A DNA stretch of 64,000 nucleotides from Ruminococcus flavefaciens (GTDB lineage: Bacteria; Bacteroidota; Bacteroidia; Bacteroidales; P3), in NCBI GenBank assembly GCA_023667315.1, contig JAMPAI010000003.1:1-64000 (forward strand). The letters are read 5' to 3'. Below, in pieces: positions 1 to 9,000 of the stretch. Every line of letters starts with the position of its first letter. Position 1 is the first letter of the stretch. A program made the position numbers and the translations under genes. The notes beneath the pieces were generated by a model. That model worked only from the letters and a program-made list of their open reading frames with translations. It was not told the origin of the DNA and did not search any database.

Positions 1-2
1 CC

Positions 3-905
3 GCCCCGGCGCCTGTTCCCGCGCCCGCGCCCGAACTCCGCCCCGTGGCTCCGGCTCCCGTGGAACGCCCCCGTCCGACGGGCAACGTGCGCCGTCCGCT
101 CAATCCGCCGGTAAAGAAACCGCAGCCTAACATGCAGCCCACCTCTTCGGGCAAGGGTCTGGTGTTGGGCGACCGCAAGAAACCCGCCGCCCCCGCCCCG
201 CGCAGGCCGAACGAACACCCGTTCTACAGCCAGTGGTGGTTTATCCTGGTGTGCGTGCTGGCGGTGCTTTCCATCGTGTTGTTCGGCATCCGGCCGGTGC
301 GCGAGAAGGTAACTTCCGCCTTCAAGCCCAAGACCACCGAAATGCAGGTGGAGGAAAAGATGGAGGAAGCCTTGAACGCGCTCGTTGAAGGCCTGGATAT
401 GATGATCGACGAAGAAACCGCGCCCGCCAAGGAGGATGAGCGCGAAAGGCAGGTGGCCGAGGAAAACGCGGAGATTGCCCGTCAGGTAAAGGCCGGACAG
501 GAGCAGAAGCAGCAACAGGAAGCGCAGGTAAAGAAAGCGCAGCAGGCCAAGGAACAGCCTAAGCCTGCCGCCAAGCCTGCCGCCAAACCCGCCCAGCCCA
601 AGGCACAGCCCGCCAAGACACAGCCCAAGGCACAACCCGCCGCCAAGCCCGCGCAGAAGGCCGACGTGCAGAAACCCGTGGCCGGCAAATACTACCTGAT
701 CGTGGGCGGATTCGCCGTAGAGAACAACGCCCGCAACAAGTACAACGAAATGCGCGCCAACGGCTACAGCGCCACGCTGCTCTATCTGGAAGCCAAGAAC
801 ATGTACTACGTGAGCGTGAAGACCTGCGCCGACAAGAACGAGGCCCTCAACGAAAGGGCGGCTTTCCGGAACAGGAACGTGGATTGTTGGATTTTTGCAA
901 ACTAA
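3..905 (+). CDS. SPOR-domain inner-membrane protein, 5' end outside window
   Basis: The frame is open to the first base of the window, so the true start lies upstream; the GTG at 45 is only the first possible start visible. The visible part begins with a Pro/Ala-rich stretch, then a single transmembrane segment (WWFILVCVLAVLSIVLFGI, about 65-83 counted from the GTG at 45). A charged coiled region and a Lys/Ala/Pro-rich linker (AAKPAQPKAQPAKTQPK) follow, and a C-terminal SPOR domain starts near GKYYLIVGGFAVENNARNKY and ends at the stop. SPOR domains bind denuded glycan strands of septal peptidoglycan, so a role in cell division or envelope maintenance is inferred. trmB begins 7 nt after the stop and probably shares the transcript. 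The upstream part may carry the HU/CCDC81-like domain often fused to SPOR in Bacteroidales, but that is outside the window. Confidence 0.85.
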   Translation, partial: APAPVPAPAPELRPVAPAPVERPRPTGNVRRPLNPPVKKPQPNMQPTSSGKGLVLGDRKKPAAPAPRRPNEHPFYSQWWFILVCVLAVLSIVLFGIRPVREKVTSAFKPKTTEMQVEEKMEEALNALVEGLDMMIDEETAPAKEDERERQVAEENAEIARQVKAGQEQKQQQEAQVKKAQQAKEQPKPAAKPAAKPAQPKAQPAKTQPKAQPAAKPAQKADVQKPVAGKYYLIVGGFAVENNARNKYNEMRANGYSATLLYLEAKNMYYVSVKTCADKNEALNERAAFRNRNVDCWIFAN

Positions 906-911
906 ACCGGT

Positions 912-1580
912 TTGGGAAAGAATAAGCTGGCCCGGTTCGAAGAGAACCTGAGCTTCAAGAACCTGTTTCAATTTCCTGCCACGATACAGCCGTGGCAGGC
1001 TCCCTTATGGGGCAAGTGGCAGGCGGAATACTACGGGAACGACCACCCGGTGGTGCTGGAGATAGGCTGCGGCAAGGGCGACTACACCGTGGGGCTGGCC
1101 CGGCTGCATCCTGAAAAGAACTTCGTGGGGCTCGACATCAAGGGCGCCCGGCTCTGGCGGGGCTGCAAGACGGCCACCGAAGACAATATGCCCAACGTGG
1201 CCTTCGTGCGTACCCGCGCCGAGTTCATTGATCGCGTGTTCGCCCAGGGCGAGGTGTCCGAAATCTGGATCACCTTTCCCGACCCCCAGCCCTCCAAGCC
1301 CAACAAACGCCTCTGCTCCCCGATGTTCTTAGACCGTTACCGCAAGATCTTTCCGCAGGGCAAGGGCATCGTTCACCTTAAGACCGACGACACCGACCTG
1401 TACGAATACTGCCTCAACGAGGTGGTGCTTCCCGCCGCCTATCCGGTGCTCTACAACACGAGCGACCTGTATGCCGAGACCGAGGATATGGGCGAGGCGC
1501 CGCAGGTGCAGACCACCTACGAGAAACGCTGGCTCTCCGAAGGCCGCAAGATAAAGTATCTCTGTTTTAAACTCACGTAG
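912..1580 (+). CDS. trmB: tRNA (guanine-N7-)-methyltransferase TrmB
   Basis: Predicted enzyme methylating N7 of G46 in the tRNA variable loop using S-adenosylmethionine. The protein has 222 residues, normal for TrmB. It starts with MGKNKLARFEENLSF, as is common in Bacteroidota TrmB. It carries the Rossmann SAM-binding motif VLEIGCGKGDYTVGLA (about residues 47-62) and the family signature ITFPDPQPSKPNKR (about 118-131). The start chosen is TTG at 912: no ATG is available near the N terminus and the conserved family N terminus begins here. It lies 6 bases after the SPOR gene stop and 4 bases before the porin gene, so the three are probably one operon. Confidence 0.93.
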   Translation: MGKNKLARFEENLSFKNLFQFPATIQPWQAPLWGKWQAEYYGNDHPVVLEIGCGKGDYTVGLARLHPEKNFVGLDIKGARLWRGCKTATEDNMPNVAFVRTRAEFIDRVFAQGEVSEIWITFPDPQPSKPNKRLCSPMFLDRYRKIFPQGKGIVHLKTDDTDLYEYCLNEVVLPAAYPVLYNTSDLYAETEDMGEAPQVQTTYEKRWLSEGRKIKYLCFKLT

Positions 1581-1584
1581 TTCC

Positions 1585-3600
1585 ATGCGCGGGTTCGGCA
1601 TTCCGAAAATAACGTTTATGTGCGCGGCGGTGTTCCTCGTAAGTTTCTCCGCCCTCGCGCAGGAACCCGTTCCCACCCAAGAAACGGAAGCGGCGCCGGT
1701 AAGTTCGCTCACGCCCCAGCAGTACCGCGATTCCGTGCGCCGGGCAAAGCTGGCGGGGCTGGCCAAGAACCGGGGCGAGACCGTTTATTTCTACGACCTG
1801 CCCATGCAGAGCGGCCTGCCGGTGTTCGACACCATGACCTATCCCTTAGACGGATTCCAGATTTACGACGAGGCCTACCTCCACAACGATTTCCGCGCCA
1901 ACCGGGGCAATTTCGGCATGCCCGACCAGTTGCTGGAATATATGCCCCACACCGAATCGGGCTTCCGCCTGCGCACCAATCCCTTCTCCTCCTGGTTCTA
2001 CACGCCGCAGAACACGCCTTTCTTCCAGACCAAGAACCCTTACACCACGCTGTATTTCGTAAACAACTTCGGCAAGGACTTCAATTATTTCAAGGCCACC
2101 TATTACCAGAACGTGGCGCGCGGCCTCAACTTGGGCGTGGATTTCCGGGTCTATGACGTTTACGGCAACTACATCAACAGCCGCAGCAACCAGTACAACG
2201 TACGCTTTTCGGGCAACTATATAAGCCGCGATTCCAAGTACCGCATTATTTTCGGATACTTCCACAATGTGGCCTCGGTAGGGGAGAACGGCGGGTTGAA
2301 GGCCGACTCGCTTTTCTTCAAGAACAGCAACAACAACCGTCTGCGTATGCCCGTGAATATGGAGAAGGCGAGCAACCGCTGGCGCGAGAACAAGTATTTC
2401 TTCAAGCAGTCGTATCATTTCTACAAGACCCACAGGGATTCCATTCCCGAAAACAACCGAAGTTACGGATTCCTGACCCACGAGTTCGAGGTGGAAGACC
2501 TCTATATGCGTTACCGCGACCAGACTACGGCTTCCGATGGCTTTTACGACAACTTCCTGCTTTCACCAGACCGGAGCGACGACAAGACGAACCTTATGCA
2601 GATGACCAACCGCATCTACTACAGCAGCGCCGATATGGAATACATTCCGTTCGGCTACCGCTTCAAGGTGGCGGCGGGCGTCAAGAACGAATACATACGC
2701 TGGCACGACCAGATGCAGTTCGAGGAATTCGTGCAGCTCTATCCGTTCGTGCGCCTGCAGTTCGACTTCGCCGACCGGGTGGTGCTGGACGCTTACGCAG
2801 ACTTTGGTTTAGGCAATTACGGTTTCGGGGATATGGCGGCCTGGGTCAGGCTGAAGTATCTGTTTAAGAACGACCGCGAGCGGAGCCTCTCCAAACGCGA
2901 CGGCATACAGCTGCATCTGGGCTATAGCGACCGTACCACCGATTTGATTTACGTCTATCACCTTTCGAACCATCATTACTGGGATGATAACGCAGCCGGG
3001 CACGACGGGCGGATGGGGTTCGGCTGGAAAAGCATGGACTACAACATGCAGCTCGATTTCTCGTACAAGGGCTGGTGGGCGAGGGCAAAGGCTTCCTGGC
3101 TGAACAACTATACGTTTTTCAAGAAGAACGGTCCCGAAGCCGCCTGGGATGATTTTTGGGTCGCCACCGCGGTGTTGGGCAAGAACGCCCATATCGGCAA
3201 GTACGTGGGCTTGGACAACCTGCTGATGTTCTCCTATGTTTCGGACGAACGCTATATGCACCTGCCTCTTTTCTCGCTGCAGGAGAACCTTTACGGCATC
3301 ATTCCCATCAAGAATATCGCCAAGATACAGATCGGGCTGGAGTTTATCTATAACACGAGCTATTACGCCGACGCCTACGACCCTTCCCTGGCCAGCTATT
3401 ATTGGCAGGATGAGGTGAAGACGGGCAACTTCTTCTTTATGAATGTGTTCCTGAACCTTCAGATAAAGCGCGCCAATTTCTTCGTAAAGGGCGTGAACAT
3501 CGCCGAGGGGCTGTTTAATCGGAACTATATGCAGACCCCGCATTATCCGCTGCTGGACCGTTGCTTCCGCTTCGGTATTTCGTGGCGGTTTTTCGATTGA
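1585..3600 (+). CDS. Putative outer-membrane porin (Porin_10-like)
   Basis: A 671-residue protein with a signal peptide (cleavage probably after FSALA, about residue 25). The rest is rich in alternating aromatic/polar beta-strands and ends in an aromatic residue pair (FGISWRFFD), as in outer-membrane beta-barrels. The stretch TESGFRLRTNPFSSWFYTPQ and the following FFQTKNPYTTLYFVNNFG resemble the Bacteroidota putative porin family (Porin_10). Substrate is unknown. The ATG at 1585 lies 4 bases after the trmB stop. A second ATG at 1618 would cut into the signal peptide, so the first is preferred. No clear terminator follows; the gyrB promoter lies downstream. Confidence 0.8.
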   Translation: MRGFGIPKITFMCAAVFLVSFSALAQEPVPTQETEAAPVSSLTPQQYRDSVRRAKLAGLAKNRGETVYFYDLPMQSGLPVFDTMTYPLDGFQIYDEAYLHNDFRANRGNFGMPDQLLEYMPHTESGFRLRTNPFSSWFYTPQNTPFFQTKNPYTTLYFVNNFGKDFNYFKATYYQNVARGLNLGVDFRVYDVYGNYINSRSNQYNVRFSGNYISRDSKYRIIFGYFHNVASVGENGGLKADSLFFKNSNNNRLRMPVNMEKASNRWRENKYFFKQSYHFYKTHRDSIPENNRSYGFLTHEFEVEDLYMRYRDQTTASDGFYDNFLLSPDRSDDKTNLMQMTNRIYYSSADMEYIPFGYRFKVAAGVKNEYIRWHDQMQFEEFVQLYPFVRLQFDFADRVVLDAYADFGLGNYGFGDMAAWVRLKYLFKNDRERSLSKRDGIQLHLGYSDRTTDLIYVYHLSNHHYWDDNAAGHDGRMGFGWKSMDYNMQLDFSYKGWWARAKASWLNNYTFFKKNGPEAAWDDFWVATAVLGKNAHIGKYVGLDNLLMFSYVSDERYMHLPLFSLQENLYGIIPIKNIAKIQIGLEFIYNTSYYADAYDPSLASYYWQDEVKTGNFFFMNVFLNLQIKRANFFVKGVNIAEGLFNRNYMQTPHYPLLDRCFRFGISWRFFD

Positions 3601-3630
3601 TTCCGAGATTTTTACGAATAACCTTCCAGT

Positions 3631-3650
3631 TGTTGATAAATGTTGATAAA
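3631..3650 (+). repeat. Tandem TGTTGATAAA boxes upstream of gyrB
   Basis: Two adjacent identical 10-mers, TGTTGATAAA TGTTGATAAA, lie 40 and 50 bp upstream of the gyrB -7 box. TGTTGATAA differs by one base from the complement of the classical DnaA box (TGTGGATAA). It also resembles the CTGTT(A/C)ATAA motif found upstream of the three T9SS genes of this window. Function is not established; a regulatory binding site for gyrB is inferred from position. Confidence 0.45.
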
Positions 3651-3666
3651 ATAGGGCGGGAACGGC

Positions 3667-3697
3667 TTGTAAAAGCGCGTTCCAAAACGTATCTTTG
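3667..3697 (+). promoter_or_regulatory. Promoter of gyrB
   Basis: A -33-like TTG (3667-3669), 20 bp spacer and -7 box TATCTTTG (3690-3697) fit the Bacteroidota consensus TTTG-N19-21-TAnnTTTG. The predicted transcript would have a short leader before the ATG at 3728. Confidence 0.7.
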
Positions 3698-3727
3698 TAG
3701 GTTATTTGAATTTATAATTTATTGAAG

Positions 3728-5722
3728 ATGAGTGAGATGGAAAACAACGGAATGGAAAGTCCGGAAATGAAGCAAGGCGAATACACCGCCCAGAACATTC
3801 AGGTACTGGAAGGTTTGGAGGCGGTGCGCAAGCGTCCCGCCATGTATATCGGCGACGTGAACGTGCGCGGTCTGCACCATTTGGTGTATGAAGTGGTGGA
3901 CAACTCGATCGACGAGGCTCTGGCCGGCTACTGTACCCATGTGGAGGTTACCATTCACGAAGACGATTCGATTTCGGTGCGCGACAACGGCCGCGGTATC
4001 CCTACCGATATGCACCCCAAGGAAAAGAAAAGCGCCTTGGAAGTGGTTATGACCGTTCTGCACGCCGGGGGTAAGTTCGACAAGGGCACCTACAAGGTTT
4101 CCGGCGGTCTGCACGGGGTGGGGGTTTCCTGCGTGAACGCCCTTTCCGACCATATGCAGGTGGATGTATTCCGCGAAGGCAAGCACTTCGTGCAGGAATA
4201 TTCCAAGGGACGTCCCCAATACGCGGTAAAGGTGGTGGGCGACGCCACCGACGAGGAACGGGGCACGCTGGTTCATTTTCATCCCGATGCCGAGATTTTC
4301 TCGGTGTCCGTTTACGACTACAACGTGTTGGCGGCCCGTCTGCGCGAGCTGGCCTTCCTCAACAAGGGCTTGCGTCTGAGCCTTACCGACCGTCGCCAGC
4401 AGAATGAAGACGGCACGTACAAGACCGACAGTTTCTATTCGGCCGAAGGCTTGAAAGACTTTATCGCCTACCTGGATGCCACCCGCACCGTGCTGATGCC
4501 CGAACCCATCTATATCGAGGGCGAGAAGAACGGCGTTCCGGTGGAACTGTCGATGGAGTATAACGACGGCTTCTCCGAAAACCTGCATTCCTACGTAAAC
4601 AACATCAACACCATAGAAGGCGGTACCCACCTTACCGGTTTTCGCCTGGGGCTTACCAAGACCTTGGGCGACTATGCCCGCAAGTCGGGCATGCTCGACA
4701 AGCTCGACAAGCAGAAGATCGAGATCAAGGGCGACGACTTCCGCGAAGGCCTTACGGCCGTTATCTCGGTAAAGGTGGCCGAACCCCAGTTCGAAGGCCA
4801 GACCAAGACCAAGCTCGGCAACAGTGAGGTTTCGGCCGTGGTGTCGCAGCTGGTGAGTGAGAAGCTGGCCTACTTCCTGGAAGAACACCCCAAGGAAGCC
4901 AAGATGATCGTGGAAAAGGTGGTGTTGGCCGCCACCGCCCGTCACGCCGCGCGCAAGGCCCGCGAATTGGTGCAGCGCAAGAGCGTGTTCTCCGGCGGCA
5001 GCCTGCCCGGAAAGCTGGCCGACTGTTCGGAACGCAATCCCGAAATGTGCGAGCTGTTCCTCGTCGAAGGGGACTCCGCGGGCGGAACCGCCAAGCAGGG
5101 CCGCGACCGCAAGATCCAGGCCATCCTGCCTTTGCGCGGTAAGATCCTCAACGTGGAAAAGGCCATGCAGCACAAGGTGTTCGAAAGTGAGGAAATCAAG
5201 AACATCTACACCGCCTTGGGCGTGAGTCTGGGCACCGAAGAAGACAGCAAGGCACTCAATATGGAAAAACTCCGATACCACAAGGTGATCATCATGACCG
5301 ATGCCGATGTGGACGGAAGCCATATCACCACGCTGATCCTTACGTTCTTCTTCCGCCATATGCGCGAGATGATCGAGCAGGGTTACGTCTATATCGCCAC
5401 GCCGCCTTTGTTTATGGTTAAGAAAGGAAAGACGGAACGCTACTGCTGGACTGACGAGGAACGTGCCGCCCTGGTGGAAGAACTGAGCGAGGGAGGCAAG
5501 ATAAAGAACATCGCGGTGCAGCGTTACAAAGGTCTCGGTGAAATGAACGACCACCAGCTGTGGAACACCACCATGAACCCGGCCACGCGCACCCTGCGTC
5601 AGGTAACGATCGAGAACGCCACCGAAGCCGACCGCGTGTTCTCCATGCTGATGGGCGACGATGTGGAACCCCGCCGCGAGTTTATCCAGCAGAACGCCCG
5701 CTACGCCAATATCGATGCGTAG
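3728..5722 (+). CDS. gyrB: DNA gyrase subunit B
   Basis: ATP-hydrolysing subunit of DNA gyrase, which introduces negative supercoils together with GyrA. The protein has 664 residues. The GHKL ATPase domain shows NSIDEALAGY, DNGRGIP and GGLHGVGVSCVNALS. The TOPRIM domain shows EGDSAGGTAKQGRDRK and TDADVDGSH, the latter with the metal-binding acidic residues. The C terminus has the usual QRYKGLGEMN and ends at RYANIDA. The ATG at 3728 is chosen; a TTG two codons earlier is also in frame but ATG is the better start. The gene has its own promoter (3667-3697) and no obvious terminator before tRNA-Asn. ParE is the main alternative, but the length and TOPRIM context fit GyrB. Confidence 0.95.
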   Translation: MSEMENNGMESPEMKQGEYTAQNIQVLEGLEAVRKRPAMYIGDVNVRGLHHLVYEVVDNSIDEALAGYCTHVEVTIHEDDSISVRDNGRGIPTDMHPKEKKSALEVVMTVLHAGGKFDKGTYKVSGGLHGVGVSCVNALSDHMQVDVFREGKHFVQEYSKGRPQYAVKVVGDATDEERGTLVHFHPDAEIFSVSVYDYNVLAARLRELAFLNKGLRLSLTDRRQQNEDGTYKTDSFYSAEGLKDFIAYLDATRTVLMPEPIYIEGEKNGVPVELSMEYNDGFSENLHSYVNNINTIEGGTHLTGFRLGLTKTLGDYARKSGMLDKLDKQKIEIKGDDFREGLTAVISVKVAEPQFEGQTKTKLGNSEVSAVVSQLVSEKLAYFLEEHPKEAKMIVEKVVLAATARHAARKARELVQRKSVFSGGSLPGKLADCSERNPEMCELFLVEGDSAGGTAKQGRDRKIQAILPLRGKILNVEKAMQHKVFESEEIKNIYTALGVSLGTEEDSKALNMEKLRYHKVIIMTDADVDGSHITTLILTFFFRHMREMIEQGYVYIATPPLFMVKKGKTERYCWTDEERAALVEELSEGGKIKNIAVQRYKGLGEMNDHQLWNTTMNPATRTLRQVTIENATEADRVFSMLMGDDVEPRREFIQQNARYANIDA

Positions 5723-5749
5723 TGCGGTAAAATAAATTTTGGCGAAACA

Positions 5750-5780
5750 TTTGTACGTTCCAAAAAATGTAGTACATTTG
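5750..5780 (+). promoter_or_regulatory. Promoter of tRNA-Asn
   Basis: Perfect match to the Bacteroidota promoter consensus: TTTG at 5750-5753, 19 bp spacer, TACATTTG at 5773-5780. The mature tRNA begins 31 bases after the -7 box. Confidence 0.8.
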
Positions 5781-5810
5781 CAGCCGCTTTGGTGAAAGCT
5801 GGAGCGAGAA

Positions 5811-5884
5811 GCTTCCTTAGCTCAGCCGGTTAGAGCATCTGACTGTTAATCAGAGGGTCCTAGGTTCAAGTCCTAGAGGGAGCG
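5811..5884 (+). tRNA. tRNA-Asn (anticodon GUU)
   Basis: Full cloverleaf of 74 nt: acceptor GCTTCCT pairs with AGGGAGC (5877-5883, one G-T pair) with discriminator G. D stem GCTC/GAGC, anticodon stem TCTGA/TCAGA with loop CTGTTAA (anticodon GTT), T stem CTAGG/CCTAG with loop TTCAAGT. CCA is not encoded. Confidence 0.96.
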
Positions 5885-5886
5885 CG

Positions 5887-5919
5887 AAAGGGGAAACCGA
5901 AAAGGTTTCCCCTTTTTGT
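5887..5919 (+). terminator. Terminator of tRNA-Asn
   Basis: Stem AAAGGGGAAACC / GGTTTCCCCTTT with loop GAAAA, followed by TTTTTG. It starts three bases after the tRNA. Confidence 0.88.
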
Positions 5920-5954
5920 TTTTAAGGGAATCCGATGCCGGGGCTAGGGCTAAA

Positions 5955-5989
5955 AGAAAGGGGCGCAGATGCAATCTGCGCCCCTTTCT
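5955..5989 (-). terminator. Terminator of the first T9SS cargo gene
   Basis: Perfect 16-bp inverted repeat (5955-5970 and 5974-5989) with a 3-base loop, GC-rich in the centre and A/T at the ends. On the minus strand it is followed by TTTTAG. It lies 23 bases after the stop of the gene ending at 6013 and may act in both directions. Confidence 0.8.
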
Positions 5990-6012
5990 GGCATTATCGC
6001 GGGTCGGATGGA

Positions 6013-9000
6013 CTATCTTACCACCACGCGCTTAACGATGGAGCCCTTGGCGTTGGAGAGGCGGATAAAGTAGATGCCGCTTTGGTTCAGCATCACTTCG
6101 TTCTTGCTGGCGGAAAGTTCGGCGGTGCGGATTACGAGGCCGCCAACCGTGAAGATTTCCATGCGGGCGCTTTCGGTAAGCTCAACATACACCAGACCGT
6201 CGGTGGGGTTGGGATAGATGCCGGCCACAATCTGGTCCATGCCTTCGTTGGCCACCTTCTTGATGGTGAAGTTCTGACCCTTGGTCCAGTGGTCGCCGTC
6301 TTCGCAAACGGAGGCCACCGCCCAAGCGTATTCCACATTGGGCTTTACGGCCTTGAAGGTGTAGGATTTGGTCTTTACGCTAAGCTGTTCCACCGTGTCC
6401 TTGCTGTTGTTTGCAGCCAGCAAGACCACCTTGTATTCGGAAGCGGCACCCTTCCACGAAGCCGTGGCGGTTTCCGCCTCGTTGTCGATCGTTACCTTAA
6501 GGCCGGTGGGCGCGGCGCATTCGTCCGGATCATCGCCACCGCCCTGTTTGGCCACGATGTCGGCTTTGGAACGGGGCGATACCTGAACGGTGCCGTTATA
6601 TGTGCCGGCCACGCATACCAGGTCGAACTCGCCTTGCGGAAGTTTTTCCCCGATAAAGTCGGCATTGCGCAAGAAGGTATGGATGGCGATGGTGTCCGTT
6701 CCCTGCAGGGCCTTGTTCGTGGTGTTCGATTTCCACGTGCCTTCGGTTTCCAGAAGTTCCAGTCCCGTAAGTTTCACCACCCGGCTGCAATAGGTGTCGA
6801 TGCCGGCCTTCAGGCCGGCTACCGTTACCTCGATGGGGGCAATGGCGTTGTCGTGCGAGGTGGCCGCAGGCAGGTCTCCCACCATAACCAGCTGGAGCTG
6901 TTTTCCGTATTCATCCAATCGGCCGTAAACCCCTTCGATACCGTCGCCCACGGCGTAGGTGCCGCTTACCAGGTCTGTGGCATCGTCAATCAGGATACCG
7001 GCCTTGTCGTCCTGAATATATTTGTAGTTGCGGTTCTTGTCCATGGCCGTCAGCACCACTTTCCCCTTTACCTTGTAGAGGGTTCCCTTTGTGCCGGCCC
7101 TGAGGGCGGCAAGGTCTTCCACTTCCACCGCTTCAACCGCCGTGGCCGTTACCTTTACGGTCTTGGTGAGTTCACCGCTGGCAAGGGTAATGTTCACGCT
7201 GTCTAAAGCCTTGGTGCCGTTATAGGTAATCGTGAGTTCGGCACCGCCTTCACCCATCACGGCCTCTTTGGCCAAGGTGGCAGGAGATACGCTGAAATTG
7301 CCCTCGGGGCAGGTAACGGTTACGTCGGCTTCGAGCAAGCGTCCCTTTACGCTCAGTTTCCGGCTTACGGGCGTTCCTATGGTGGTGCTCATCGTCGAAG
7401 ATTCAACGGTAAGCGTGGGTTCCTGAGGCATTTCCCTAAGCCTTATATTGTCGAGTACAAAACGGTTGTTCGCGTCCGTGCCCGTAAACTTGATTTTGGT
7501 ATTTGCCGTGCCGTTGTCGAATTCAAACTCATAGCTCTTCATGTTCGAGCCGCTTCCGTTCGACAGCCCCGTTACTGCAACGGTTTCCTCATTAACGACA
7601 ATATTGAAGGTTTTGGCGTCGCCGTTCCAGGCATCCGCGTCGAAGGTCAGGATAAAGTTGCCGCCGTCGGCACTCAGGTCGAGGGAGGGGGTTTCGAGCG
7701 AACCTAAATTCTTGCTTGTGCCGACCCTCACCTTACCACTCGCGCCATATACATTGGTGGCCGTCCAACCGGGCTTAATGGTATTCTCGTCCATTTTGTC
7801 GCTTATGTCGTTCGTGCCCTTTACCTTGTCGAAGGGTTCGTAGAAGATAACGCCGGGTTCGGGCAGCGTAACCGTATAGGTCTTGGAAACGGTGGCACTC
7901 GTGTCCATCCTTTCCTTTACGGCAAAGGCCTTGAACGTATAGGTGCCGGATTCATCCAATTTAACGGGTTCGGTATAGCGGGTATAGGCTCCCTCGTTCA
8001 GCGAATAGAATACGGTGGCATTTTCGGTTTCGCTGTTGAGGCTTATTTCGATGGCCTCGTAGGCAGTAGCGGCTTCCGGCGTAAAGGCGGGTGCCGCCAC
8101 ATCGGGCAGGTCCACCACGAACGTGCGCGTGGCCACTACCGGTGGATCCAGTTCCCCGTCTATTTTTGTCAATTCGATTTCCGCTTCGTATCTGCCGGAA
8201 TATTCAAAATCCACCTTGATCGGATTTTCTACCGAGGAACCCGAAACCGAGGTAAAGACGTTGCCGCCCGCAATGGAATAGCGTACAAGGCCGTCGGCAT
8301 CGATGCCGGGAGTAAAGTTCTGCGTGGTATAGGAAAACTCCACCCTGCTGCCTTCTATCACCTGGTTGTTGTCGGGCGAAAGAATGGTAAGCGAGGCTTC
8401 GTCGGTGCGTTTGGTGGTGAACGCGCTGTCTGCCGCCTCACTGTTGCGGTCTTCGGCGCAGCGCGAGGTAATCGAGAAGGTGTATCGGGTGGCGGGCGTC
8501 AGGTCGGTGCATTTATACTGGGTTTCGGCAACGGTTTCTTTCGCCACTTGGGTTTCTCCGTTCATCACGCTTATTTCGTAGCCCAAGGCGGGTGCGGTTT
8601 CGGGCGCGTTCCAGGTAATGGTGGCGGTGGTCTGCTGGGCATTGATGGAAATGCCGCTTACCGCATCGCACGGCTCGGGGAATGTCGGGGTGGGGCCGGC
8701 CTGATAGATTTTAAGGTTTTGAAGGTAAAAACGTTTTGCACCGCTTGCTTCTATTTTAATGGTGGCGTGAACCGTACTTCTGTCCGATTCGGGAATCTTA
8801 AACCTGAAGGCGTATTCGGTAAATGCCGAAGGCAAGACAGATTCAGTAGTCTGTGCATAGTTTCCGTTAACCGTTACCTTAAGTTTCGTTTGATCGTTGT
8901 TGTATGTCTTGGCAACCAGATAAAGCGTGAATTCATCCATCAGATATTGTTCCGGCAATTGTGCCGAACCGTTTGAGCTTCCAGAGCCAAACCGAATGGC

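Noticed and set aside
3719-5554. 611-codon minus-strand frame
   Set aside because: Complete shadow of gyrB.
5935-7206. 423-codon plus-strand frame
   Set aside because: Antisense to the 3' end of T9SS paralog A and crossing its terminator; an equivalent antisense frame appears at the same place in paralogs B and C because their sequences are similar.
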